The notes under the pieces were generated by a model. That model was not told the origin of the DNA, did no database searches, and saw only the letters and a program-made list of their open reading frames with translations. Made by a program: the position numbers and the translations under genes. From contig OX419757.1 in NCBI GenBank assembly GCA_948567375.1, positions 21,948,001 to 22,012,000 on the forward strand: DNA of 64,000 nucleotides. Reading direction: 5' to 3'. Origin of the DNA: Lunularia cruciata. Its lineage: Eukaryota; Streptophyta; Marchantiopsida; Lunulariales; Lunulariaceae. This document shows, one piece after another, positions 10,529 through 23,100 of this stretch. Each line of letters opens with the position of its first letter. Positions within the stretch are counted from its first letter, which is position 1.

Positions 10529-13215
10529 CCGTCTGAGACAAACGGATCGATCGCTGATTGCTATTTTTGGCTATAGCCAACTAAGTTTTGCAGAATCTCA
10601 AGTTTCTGCTCTTTAGTGGATCGCCGGATAAAATGTATATTTGAGTGAAGCGTGTGGTTAGTGGCGTAGAACGGGTGGTCTCATTTGCTAGAGAAGAGGC
10701 ATTCTCATGTTGCTATCCATCAAGTAATGCGCCTCATATTGAACTGAGAATCTTAGCATAGCTACAGGTAATTGCAACGTTCAGTGACATCGGCTGCAAT
10801 AGATATCTGATTGTCAGCTACAACCTATCATTTTTGTAAGAAGTTCTTTGTAAATCTCATCAAATGGACGGAGGGTACGGATTTCTAAGGACATTGCTGG
10901 CTTTGAATGCGTTGTAGTCGTCATCAGCTTGGGACTGTCGTCAAAATTTGCAGGAATTGTTGCAGCACCAGATACCTTCAATTACTTTCAAATGAGACCT
11001 GTGGTTTTCAACTTGTAAAGTGACCAAAACGGGAACGTTGCACAACGCTCCGCAGAGTCACTGTTCCAAGTTATATATGATTTTCTTTGGCCTGCTATTT
11101 GGTAATCATACCTCTAGATCTTACAGGTCCTTCCAGCCTTATTTCGCCCTTTACAGGCGAAATACGGCCGTACTCAAAGCCTTATTACTGTATCTCCAGT
11201 TCTTTTGACATTACCTAGAGATATTATGCTTTGAATGCTGCAGTTCAAATCAAGCTTTTTCCTTTTCCAGGAAGTCTGAACTATTGAGAGCATATTTGGG
11301 TAAGAATCACAACGTATATTGGACAGAATCGGCGATTCTGGAAAAGTTACCAAGACTTCACTTAGCACATGATCTCGAATGGACACTACGTTTGGAAGCC
11401 GAGTAGCTCTGGGCATAACATTAGACGTCAGAAAACCTTGATAACTCCGAGTGGCATATAACGCACCTGTGTGGGAAGTAGATAGGTGAGCTTTTGTATT
11501 AGATACTTAGTTCGCTACTGAAGACCCAAACACCATAAATCGGTGCTGTCCAAGCACGTTCTGAGACGTTAAACGTCTAGATTCAGTTTCTCGTACTCTG
11601 AGGGTGGTCATTCATGACCCCTACAGTTCCGTATCATTCAAAGTCATTAGGAATAAGTTGTACGCAATGATACTTTGCTTTGGAAGTGAACCTGCCATCA
11701 CACTCCCATAGTTTTCGAGAATCATGCCACAACAATTGAGAAGTGTTGCATGTGTTATAATGGAGTGTTTCTGCTGTACTCGCTTCATAGAACTAACTGG
11801 CTTACTTAACTATAAGTCATGTCCAAATAAACCACGATATGAATTTTCGTCTAGTCACGTTGGGTGAACTTCGTTGAGTTTAACTTGTGCAATAGTTTAT
11901 ACGTTTCACTCTGTACCCATCAATGAGAAGTCAGAATAAATAGATACATTTATCTTGAAGGGAGATTGGAGTGAAACCTTAAAATTTTCATTCACCCTAC
12001 AGCATAATCTGCATCTGAGAAAGGAATTCTATAAACTCCAGGTCTGAGGAAGAAAAGCAAACCCAACAATACAGAATATCTACAAGCTTTTCCATGCGGA
12101 GCGGTTATCAAGCGTTTCTAATGGCCACTCCAGTTTGCAAAATGAGTGTGAATGAGGTACCAAAAGTTTCGGTAATTCATTGTGCAGTAAGATCATTGCA
12201 AGGATTCGACGTGATGATTCACAAAATAGGTTGGAGTAAATGCTGTTCAAATTCTCCATGGAGCCGTGATTCTCCTCAATTTCTCATTCCAGGGAGTTGC
12301 CGTCATGTCCCCCGAGACATCCGCAAACTTCTGCCGCGAATTAAGACAATAGCAGGATCGTGGGATTTAGGAACGGCAAACGATGAGAATCCGTTTCCCG
12401 GTTTGCCGCCGCGCTACTTGGGGTAGCTCGATAAGCAACAAGGGCCCCGCTTGCTTCCTTCTCTCGGACAGGGAAAAGAGACTCGAGTTTCGAGAGGATA
12501 TTGGCGATGCTCACAGCTCCTCTAGTCTAGCGATGGTTCAGGGACTCGAGAGCGCCGGGGCCTTCTCCCGTTGAGGAGGGCCGGATTAGGGCTTCTGGTT
12601 AATTCTAGTTAGCGGGATTTAAGAGATGATTAGTGTCCCGCTTCGTGGAGAGAAGGGAAGGTGCCTTTCGAAGCGCGCGAAACCTCGATGTTCTGTGCTG
12701 TAGAAATCTCACAATTTCAGCTGTGGGATTTCCTGCTCTTCCACAACCGAAATTGAGGAGGTTTAGGACAATTTCAAGACGAAGCGAATAGTGGAGAGAT
12801 TGAAGTCCCACGACTAGTACTGTTTGAATGTTCTCATGGTATATAAGGCTGAGAAATGGAGTTCTCGAGGAAGAATCATCGACAAATTAGAAGGAGGATT
12901 GTATTCCGAATTTGGACATTCGGATCCAAACTTCGGGCGCCGAAGTGTTAACCTACTGAGGAGAAGCTGTCGGGTTGTAGTGAAGCGTCGCGCGTCAGGT
13001 TCGGCCCTCCTCCCATCTCTTAGTCGTGGTGGGATAACTCTTAAACCCTGACTGCTGGCTGCTTGAAGAATTCTGAGATGGTGAGGTTTATACCCTTGCG
13101 GACTTCTGGTCTACACGAGTAGAATAATGCCGACAGTGGAGAGAATTTTCAGTAGCCGCATTCAATCTTACCAGCTGCTTGTCAGCATCCAAGTTGTAGA
13201 CGGAAGGTTTCTGTG
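10529..13215. other. Intergenic region between TAF1B and the acidic-protein gene
   Basis: 10529 to about 12280 shows no coding pattern. About 12280-12600 is noticeably richer in G+C and CpG, and 12590-13215 probably holds the promoter and leader of the gene starting at 13216. A short 8-bp inverted repeat (CGGCAAAC/GTTTGCCG) lies near 12372-12413. Open stretches at 12094-12426 and 12824-13051 have no supporting features. Confidence 0.45.
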
Positions 13216-15314
13216 ATGGATGATGACGATGAACATGACGATTTACACGCTCGATTTGAAGGTGGGGAGAACAGCCGAGGAGGAGGAAGCAACGAGGATG
13301 AGTCCGACGCGAATTGGGCTTCCTCCTACGCAGAGGATGCGGAAAATGAAGTAGAAGAAGATGACGAGGAGGAAGCAGTGGCAGCGGACGAGGCAACAAG
13401 TAGGAAGACGAATTTGAAGGGGAAGGAAAAAGAGCATGAACTTTTTCATGGTGAGCATGGGCACATTATATCTGATGATGTGGAGAAAGTGGAATCTGAT
13501 GGTGATTACGAACCCAGTGGTGATGATGGGGCGGAAGAAGAAGAATTGCCTTTGGAAGGTACCAGTCAGTCTGCCGAGATGCGGAAGAGGAAGAGAAATC
13601 TTGACGAATCAGGAGACGATTTGAAAAAGAGCGGAAGGTCTTGTTACAAAGACGCAAATTTTGACAATGTACATTTCCAAGTTCATAACTTGGGCAAGAG
13701 AAACGAACGTTTGTCAGTAGGTGGAAATAAAGGCTCAGGTAGAGCGAAGAGGAAATTTAGGAAAGAGAGGAAGGTCAAAGAGCTGGTTGTGGATGGCGAG
13801 GATGAAAGATGGATGAAGTCTCTTCAAGGGCCGCATCTGGTAATTATATATTTTTGGAGTTTCACTTCGTTGCAAGCAATTCATTCATGAATTTTAGGCA
13901 ACTAGTTCCTGTCAGTTTCTTATAGTCGAGCTATCCATGGAATCATTCTGCAGGTTGCAGACATACCTGTCTTTAGGTTCGTATCTTTTAGCTACTTTGA
14001 GTGTCAGAGAAGGGTACTGGGATCATCTATTGGTGGACTTCATCTCACGATTGAGGCAATCTGCGGACAAAGATATTATTTTGACGGCTTTTTTAGTAGC
14101 CCTTGAAGGTGACTCCCTGTGAGGAAGTCTCTCCCGTACGAAAACTTTTAAGCGTAGGAAAGCGGGAGACGGTTTGCATTGGGCATGGCAGAGGATAAAC
14201 CCGGTGTCATAAGTAACAAGGAGACGCAAACCTCGTTCTTCCAGATTCTTTTACCGCAAGACGATCCATGGTGCAAGTATTTTTTGTTAGTAGACATGCA
14301 ATCTTTAAGGTTCTAGAGTCAAGAGTGTGGTATACTTTTACCATGCCTTTGACTATTATGGCACATACGCCTCTTGGAATTTACGAAATAGCATTGTTTT
14401 GCAACATCAGCGCTCATGTTCTGTGTGGCAAATTTGCAGAGATTAATGGTAGCTTTAAAGGAGCTTGCTGCAGAACGCGTCAAAACTATCAAAGAGGACT
14501 CGTTGTATAATTGTCTTACGCCAGCAGCCCTCCGAGCAATAGGTATGTTTTGCATGATACGTAGCTGGCTCCGGAGTTAGATGTTGAAAATTTGTTTGCA
14601 TTGCCTTTCGATATAGTAAAACCTTTATGCGGATTAGCAAGGCCTCAGGTTTGGTACTGGAGCAACGGACCGCTGGTTATGGAAGGAGCTGGTTATGTAG
14701 TATGAATATCTGTCCATGCGTTCTGTGCATGCCATATGTTCCACACTCATTTTCGGGATTGAGGCCAGTTCTAGTTGGAACCATGGATTAGGCTACCTGT
14801 TTCTCGGTGAGTGCTGCTTACGACTCTGGCCGAGCAACCGAACCACCACTTCCAACTATGCAGTTGGGTGGTTTCCTGTCAGGCAGTGATGAAGACCTAG
14901 GGGTGTATAGGTTGTCGTTGAAGGTAGAATTAGAATCTCATGTGTCGGAGATGATTTACCGGTCAAGGTCCCTCTGCCCACAGGATTTTGTCATTCAGGT
15001 TACAGTATGTGACGAGTCGACTTGTCTTTTCAGGTATTATTCTTGAGGAGCATGTAAAAGAGCAGCTCCTTACACTCAGCAACGGAGCGTCAGTTGATGA
15101 TGGAGAACCATTGCATAATGGAGATTCTTTATTTCCTCAAGCAGGTCAGTCTCTGAGCAATGACAGAGGAGTCGAGGATGTGATCATGGAGCCACAAGTT
15201 GAGGCTAGTCAGACGAACCCGAAGAAGTCAAGATTATCAGGAGAGGACGATGAGGATAACCCACAAAGGGCGAAGAAGAAGCGAAGGGAGAAAGCAGATG
15301 TGGACGTTGTGTAA
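13216..15314 (+). CDS. Unrecognised acidic, probably nuclear protein (seven exons)
   Basis: I do not recognise the family. Seven exons fit in phase: 13216-13839, 13961-14108, 14245-14276, 14440-14542, 14617-14648, 14864-14923, 15006-15314, giving 435 residues. Residues 1-150 are very rich in D and E (MDDDDEHDD..) with interspersed KRKR-type clusters. From about 205 to 340 the protein looks folded and helical (LSLGSYLLATLSVREGYWD, DIILTAFLVALEGD, LMVALKELAAERVKTIKED, LTPAALRAI). The tail has a short acidic patch and a basic cluster (RAKKKRRE) suited to nuclear import. The ATG at 13216 follows an in-frame GTG, so ATG is preferred. The two 32-base exons and the sixth exon are the weakest. Acidic N terminus plus basic tail suggests a chromatin or nucleolar role, which is only inference. 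TAF1B lies 2.7 kb upstream on the same strand, with no evidence of a functional link. Confidence 0.6.
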
Positions 15315-18300
15315 TTCGGGGTTTGAGCACCTCGAGGTCGAAACTCTTCATAGTAAGAATTGTGCTGTTTACTTAGTAGGTGAGACGGAACCTCATGTCA
15401 GCGATTTTTCGGTGGTTCTTCGACCACCAGGATCGAGAGATAGACTGACTTCAACTTACGGCCATTCGGGTATAATTGAAAGCAGGGCATTGTGGAGAAA
15501 ACTAGGCTGGAAGACAACCACACTGAGTTGGGCGACATTTACAGTGTACCAAGTCCATAAAACCCAACGGGATTTCATCAATGTGCCCTGCTTCTTACAA
15601 CAGCGATGGTGGTTGTCGTTTGCCCGCCTTAAGACTCGGCGCTTAAAAGATGTAAAGTATTAAGAGCTAAAAGCTTCAACTTTGGATATAGGAGAGTTAA
15701 CTATATGCCAGTGCACATTGCAAGCCGGCAATTTCGCTTCAGAATGAGCTCATTTTAATCGGTAACACTTAGCAGGAACGTCCAGGGAGGGTGATGCCGA
15801 AGTTAGTTTAGATCTCTTTGTCTGTTCGGGGACGAGGTGCCACAAATAGCACTCCTCCCGAGCTGCCAAAGGCGAAACGGGATGGCAGTTACTTCAAGTC
15901 CTTGCCCTTTGTGACAGTCCTGATTGTACAGTTAAAAGAAATGCTGATCATTGTATGCCCTTGAAATCGGTTTCGCTCAATGTGAATTGCCGAACTCATT
16001 TTCCTACCTCCGTCATCCCCGTTCTTTTTGTCAACTTCGGCATAGGTGTACCACGATGCACATCATGTTTTGTTTATAGAGTACTTCCTGATTCGGGCCA
16101 TCTGAGTTGCCGACTTCTTCTGGATCCATGTTGAAGTCAGTCGGCTGTTTCAAGTGGTTCAGAGGACTGGAACACACATGTAGAGATTTATTTGCTCATG
16201 CTTGATATATCAAGTACGAACGAAACTTCACCAAGACTTAACTATTCAGACAATTCTAACTAGGTGGTGAAATGATGGGTCTCCTTTCTCATGTCGTTCA
16301 TGACATCGCTTGGGACCGATTGAAATTTGTTCGCATTACCTTTGCACGTTGAACTGAATGCCTACCTCTCTTTGGGCACAGAGACAGAACAAAGTCTCCT
16401 TGCAAGAAAACGGAGTAATAGCGTTAACATATCGAAGTAAGGAGATAGGGTATGACAGGACGTACATTGTGTGCAATATCGACATTCGACAAGCATGATG
16501 GGTGCGAAGGAGTCAGGATATCTTTCGGGGCAATAAATTATTTTCCACCGGTACTGGATCACGATTCGTTACACTGAAGTTGCTCTTCGCCATCCACTTC
16601 CCTCACCTCGTGCGTCGCTGTCGTTGACACGATTTCTTGGTACTAATGGATAGTAATGGAACCACAGTCGTTCGACACCCACATGTTTGGCACCTTACTT
16701 TACTTACACTTCCTCACAAGCACAATCCCGGAAGCTTCCTGCCAATAATCTCGTACCCACTTCTATATGTACTTTCTCTACTTACCGTGTTCCTTCGGGA
16801 AGTTTACCCTGAACTTCCCCGATTGAACCACATTGTGTTGCTACCACACGCAGATAACATGCGACCTTCTTAGTCACTCACTACAATCTGAGTTTGAGAT
16901 ATTCGTCATTCCATTCCTGTCTGTCTTAAGTCTACCTCACTGACGTGACTTCGGATAGAGGCTTTTAACTGCAATCTCTCTCCAGTATTACACTCTTGCA
17001 CTTCTGGACTACGCGTAACGAACTACATCGAATCTATGAAGATTGCTCTTATTAGCGCTTAGAAAGTTTGTTAAGGCACGTTGCTGATAGTTAAACTCAG
17101 GAGCATGGGCCATAACAAAGAAAGAAAGGAAGGATAGCACCTCAATCAACTAAACCCGAATTACTCTACGAGTCTGTGCCTGATCACGATCTCTTTATGC
17201 ATATTAGTGCGGTCCAGGATATGGAGGTCTTCTTGATCTAAGTGTGTGTGGATCCTGTGCGCAGATGGTGTAATCACACTTCAACCTGTAGTAATACTGA
17301 CGGTTACAGCACGAGCAACACTCAAAGAAGCTCAGGGAAACTCACTTCAGCACCGGTATCCAGATAATCTCGAAATTCTCCACTCTTTCTCTTCATTCGA
17401 GAAGTTGGTTTTTCTAAGTCACTGTAGTTCCTTCACCTCCTCTCTTGGCATATAACCTCTATCGCGGCTGTGATAAGATGATACCTGAACCAGAAATATT
17501 GTGATGAAAAGCCACGCTGGTTCTCTTCCGGGTAAGTTTCAGAAGATTCACAGCTCTCACATCACACAGTTATTCTTCTACGAGTAAATCTACATTATTG
17601 TACATTAAGAAACTAGAGATGACTGGAGAGCCGTTGTGGAGTACGAGGAAAAAAGAAAGGAGGCACGAGCGAGGCACTGTTATCAATGGCTTTCTCTGAA
17701 GCTGGCTGGTCAGTAAACATTGTATGATCCGCAACTTCATTGTATGATATTTAGTACTGTAGTCGCCATGTCTACCAAGTTGGTAGGAAGGCCCCGTTAG
17801 GTGAAACGTGGCTAGGCCTCCGGATGTTGATCCTCGTGCCCCTACTATTACTGATTCTGTACTGTAGCTCCCAAACCAACCACGGTTTAAGAATACAGCG
17901 AAGACTATTCATCTTGAATGGAAAACGTAATAAACATCCAAGTGTTTCTAGCCTGCAGACGACCTTGTGTCAGCTGGTTTTGGTTTTCTATTCTTTAGGT
18001 GTGAGAAGAGAAATAACCTCTTCTGAGATGTCTTTGCAACCCTAAACTCTTCCCTGATCATACTGTCGATAGTGGTTCGATGTTAAAGTTCCTCGATGCA
18101 ATTACAACCATGTTATGTAGGATGCTCATGTTCAAATTCAGAAGTGGAGGTTGACTACGCTGAGCGTATGCATGACTACAATAACTCCTATGTCATCTTT
18201 CAGACAAAAAAAATTTGATTTCATGGTTATACAGTGCGAAAATGTAGCTCCCACGAGTTCCCAAGGAGCATCTCGTTCTCGATCTGGCGGCTGCTGCTCT

Positions 18301-19857
18301 CTTTGATGCCTATAGATAGCAACCGCGATCTCGATCGGCCAGATTGTCAAGCGACCCCACGAGCATATGAAGCAATGTCATGTCTCGTAAGTCTCCATCC
18401 AGTTCGGCAGTCCTGGTTAGACCCCTACCCAATCCCATATTACCACGTCGGTGCCACGCGGACGACAACTTTCGGGTGAGACCGGCTGGGGAGCGGGCTG
18501 GAATCCTCCCGGTGCTCTCTCAACGGGGGCCGGAACGCATCCATGTGGGGAGCAATCAACAAGTCGAGATCCTCACTCTGTGATGGTTGGTGAAAGCTCG
18601 CTCGAGCTTCGCTTTAGGTCTAAGGAGATGGCATCTCTTATGGTCTGTCTGTCCTCTTCGCGCAAGGAGAAGGCGCATATGAGAAACCCAAATGAGCACT
18701 TGATGCCATTTAGATGGGTCCAAACGATGACCATTAGCCCGCCTAGCCCGTCTAGCAACCTACGAAGCAGCCAAAAAGTGGTTCTGCTCTCTTGCATTGT
18801 CGCGTTTTGTGTCTTAACTTTTGCCCCAAAAGATACCCATAACTTCGACTGGAAACAAACACGATGGAAGTTCACCAGGATAATACTTCCAGGTATTACG
18901 GGAACAACTGCAATGCGTGCAAACACTTCTGGAATGCCCTGTTCTTTCCTAATTATGAGCAGTCCAACAGTTTCACAGTAAGATATGAGAGCATACAATA
19001 AACGGTTTAAGACAGACATTATCTTTGATTTTCAATGTAACTTGTGTCTCGTAAGATTTACTTCATCTCATCAAACAATAAAAAGTATAGGAAAATTTTA
19101 GTTCCAAGTTCCGTACCCAATCAAATTCAAGATCTATTCCTTTGATTCAAATTGATCCAACGTAGAAGAAACTCATAAAAAACCTCAGTGACGTCCCTTA
19201 ATTATTCTATGGTCTATGAAGACAAACAAACAAAACTCATCAAGACGGAAGAGAGTACAATAAAAACATGTACCTAAGCTCACTCGATCTGTCGAACCAG
19301 GCGGAAAACATAGATTCGAGCAAATGGACTCAAGAAATGCAATCGCACGCTTCATCTAACCGCAGAATACGGCTAAACAAAACTTGCTTCATCTTCGCAA
19401 AGGCTCGATCAATTGCACCTGAATGTTGACCTCAGCTGTTCAAACTTTTGATTATCAGACCTTCTGATTGGGACTTATAGCGCATGGACGAGGAAATCAA
19501 GCACCTACTTGAAGTCTATGCATTGTTCGCCATCCACATGCCCAGCCATATACGACATGGCTTGTAGCTAACCGGTGCAATCACCTCACTTGGGACATCT
19601 AATGCTATCAACACCAAAAGCATGTTTCCAACTTGTGTTCTTCATCTTAAACGTCTTTGTAATCTCCTACTGACGAATGCATTTGTGAGCCAAGCTAGTC
19701 CTAGTAAAATTACAACAAACTAAGATCTTGAAAAAAAAAATTATATATATGCAGATCTTTTTGTCGTGATCCAACAATGAGATGCATGACACCAGATTTT
19801 CCTTCTACGGGTGAGATTACTCGCGTTCACATAAACTTCGAACAAGGCCCATCATAA
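15315..19857. other. Long gene-poor stretch
   Basis: No gene is supported. 15315-15663 is open in one frame but is the reading-frame shadow and 3' region of the preceding gene. A - strand ATG-initiated open stretch at 18573-19019 (148 codons, leucine- and isoleucine-rich) overlaps an equally long + strand one at 18451-18981; neither has a recognisable motif or splice context. 18400-18560 is GC-richer than its surroundings and unexplained. From about 19020 on it is ordinary spacer. Confidence 0.35.
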
Positions 19858-20195
19858 TTGGGGTTTTCACTTTTGGAATTCACTGGAGGTGGGCTGATCC
19901 CGTGAAGGTTTGGACGGGTTGCGTAAACCAAATGAAGACTATTTAGGAATGGACCCGTAACATTTTAGGGTTGGTATCTTTTTTAACCAGTCGGTGCAAA
20001 GTTCGTCCTACATTTTCAGTCCTTACGGTCTCCGGGGAATCCCGTTACCCTAAACATTTATGGGTCACGCAAGTCATGACCCGGTAACTTTTAGTGGGTA
20101 CCTACTGTAAAATTCAGATACCCACCCCGTAAGACTTTATGGGATACCAAGTAAATAAATTTACTGACTGCCGAAACCTTAAAAGTGAAACCCCC
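19858..20195. mobile_element. MITE-like element with about 15-bp terminal inverted repeats
   Basis: The left end reads GGGGTTTTCACTTTT (from 19860), and the right end, read on the - strand from 20195, reads GGGGGTTTCACTTTT, a single mismatch. The interior (about 340 bases) has no open frame but holds further inverted sub-repeats around a GGGTCACG../..CATGACCC core near 20065-20085. The triplet TAA occurs at 19855-19857 and 20196-20198. This would suit a PIF/Harbinger-type target duplication, although the left copy sits two bases out from the inverted repeat. A small non-autonomous DNA transposon is the best reading. Confidence 0.55.
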
Positions 20196-23100
20196 TAACG
20201 TGGACAATATGGTGGAAAGGCGAGACATGCGATAGTGAATCTTGAAGAACTTATGGGAACACCACAAAGGAGGTGAAGACTATATAGATCCTGAACGCGG
20301 ATGAAGCAAGTTATACATACCTTTGTTTCTGCCATAGCAAGCTTCGAGATATCGTATCATCAATTGCAAGGCTCAAGTTCTGGGATTCACGATAAGAACA
20401 ACAACAGCAACCGTAACAACCTTGCACAGGTTTTGCACTCCTTTGTTTTGGACTGATGTTCTTAGATTAGCGGGAAGTCTTTCGAACTAACGCCAACTTG
20501 TTTTGTCATAGAAAAGGGACTATCTTTCCCCATCAGAAACTACACTTGTTTGGGGTTTAGACTCCCCTTGTGTACCAAATTCAAGGAAGTGCACATTCAC
20601 TTTTGTAAATGGTAAGGCATCTGCCATGTATCTTGTGCACATCTACACATGTGCAATACAAGTCTAGGTGTGGTATAAACACGGTCTACGAGAAACCATT
20701 ACTTTAATGCCCATCTTATTGAGCAGTTGGAACTTCTTTCTCCACTGTCCATCCTCTACAATATTCGGCCTCATCCACCCGTCATAAAGTTCAACGTCCC
20801 AAACAGAAGTCTAAAAGTTGTTCAGAAGCTTCAACTCTTGATAGGAAAGTGTGAGAGCATAGCATCTGCAATCAAGTCATGTTTGAAGAGATTTCAATAT
20901 TTCAATATTGCTTGAAGCCAAAGCTCCTCGTCACAGAGTCAATCCGACCAATGCTTTTGTTACTTCTCCAAAACTCTATGACTACTCCTTGGAACTAGTT
21001 TTTTACCATGTATTAAATTCGACTCTCACTAATTGTTAGTGCTCGGGAGTAACTCAAAAGATAACAATTAAGGAAAACAACAATTGAAGAAAGTAGAGAG
21101 AATATCAAATTTCAAATAAACTCTTTTTCTACGAATTTCATTGATCTGTTTAATTGTATCATTTCATACTCAAGGGGCTCATATTACAGTGTTTTAGTAA
21201 TTAATCTAATCATTGACGGTAAACGCATTTTGGAACGGTAGTTGAATCCATGAAACGTGGATTAGTTTTGATGTGATTATTATTTGGAAGTAATTATCTC
21301 CTCAAAAATATATCACTTGAATTATTATAATAATATTAAGTCATGGTTAAAACAACTTTACTCGATTTAATTACTAAAAAGTAGGATTATTTAGTTACTG
21401 ATTGTCTTCTTGACATCATCTAAAAATAAATAACCCTAGCATTTAGTCATGGTTTAATAATTTTACTGAACTCAATGAATAAAAATCAAAATTGCTTCTT
21501 AGGAAGTTCACTTATACCCTCAATGAGTTTTTGGGCAGTGGCTCCCACTAGACAATCATGGGTAGACTCTCTTCCATTTATCAAGGAGGACCTGCTTTGT
21601 CATTGGTTGGTGTTACTATAACTACTTCACCATGGCTATAACTATGTTTCTGGGGATATTATGCACGTATAGTTCCACTGTGGTTCAGGCCATGGTTGAA
21701 TGAAGGAGAAAGATTCCACCCTCAAGCAAAATGATAGCACGCACCATCAAGGAAGGTATCAATAAAAATACTCTATTGCTTGTAAATGGTTATTTTGATA
21801 GTTTTCGAAACTTACTTTTGAAAATAAACGCATGTAACTGTAGGGGACAGAATATAGTCGCTGTAGATATTTGTAAAACAGCCTAATCTATCGACGATAT
21901 TCTTTTGTGCTCTAATCTGGGATTACCGAAATTTGTAAAATTCAGAGAAAAAAACAAGGAAAGAACTATCATTTAGGGAGAGTTTACTTAAGCTGTTTTC
22001 GGGTAGAACTCACTTGAAGCCAATCAGCTTGAATAGGATGAAATTTTACCGCACAGTACGGTAATGTCTTTCTAATCATATTTGCAGGGCAGATTCCACT
22101 CGATGCAACAACCCCCCAAGAGCCACGTGGTCCAGCGTGGCATCCTTGGTTGAAGTTGGCATGCAGTGAATCCGTGCTGGCAACCAATGTTGCCGTCTTT
22201 CAAATGGTCGTGTTTGCAGAAGCCATTGCCACATAGGACTAACGCGCCATGTCAAGCCTTCAAGGAAGTGGGGCTAGGTCTCTTTGCCAAATATGGGGGA
22301 CGGTAAAGTCTATTTCCCAAATCCGTACAGTGCTATCTCTCATTTTCGAACTTTCCTAGTCTGTCACCAGCGAGAACACAGTAGCCCCAGCTGCCCAACA
22401 GTCATGCCATACCTGATTACTCAGTACAGTACACTGAGCTCGCGGTTGACATCTGAAATCTGTCACGAGGTACGGTCGGTGCATGCAAAGTCAAAGGCTG
22501 ACTAGCATTCGGACGGTGACAGCACACAGAAGTCTGCATGTCAGCATACAGCTACGGAGGAGCTCGACTTGTGGATGTCCCATTGCCACCACTATAGCAG
22601 AATCAACGCTTGCTCTGAATGTCCGTCACCTGACGTCCGTAACGGTCCAGTGACTTGAACAGTGACACTGACTTGAACGGGTGAGAACCGTCCGGATTAC
22701 ATTAAGTTTTGTCTATGTCTTTCAAGGGATATTTTCTGTGAAGTCTCTGCTATATACAACTCTATGTTATCAGTGGGACCTGTTGTCTATCACTTGTCCT
22801 TCAATGTTTTCCAAACTATTTTCCAAACTATGCTCTACCCAAGATATGAAAGCAATAATCACGTGAACGAATGGGTTGGAAAGTCTATCTTCGCACCTCG
22901 ATATCCGGAATATTTTCTCTTAAGAAAGAACGGTACAAGATTTGGGAATACTCTAGCTATGGGCATTAGTATCTACCTATGGATCCAATGTGTAAAAATG
23001 TAGCTAATGTTGTAAAGCGCACGATCATCACGACGTTATTTCCTGTTCACGATTGTATGATTAGCCTAGAGAACTCTACAAAACATTCTAGAAGTTTAGT

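Noticed and set aside
15199-15663. 154-codon frame after the acidic-protein gene
   Set aside because: Its first third is an out-of-frame reading of the real last exon, and the rest has no motif.
18451-19019. Overlapping + and - open frames (176 and 148 codons)
   Set aside because: They cannot both be real, and neither has a domain, splice context or promoter sign; left unassigned.
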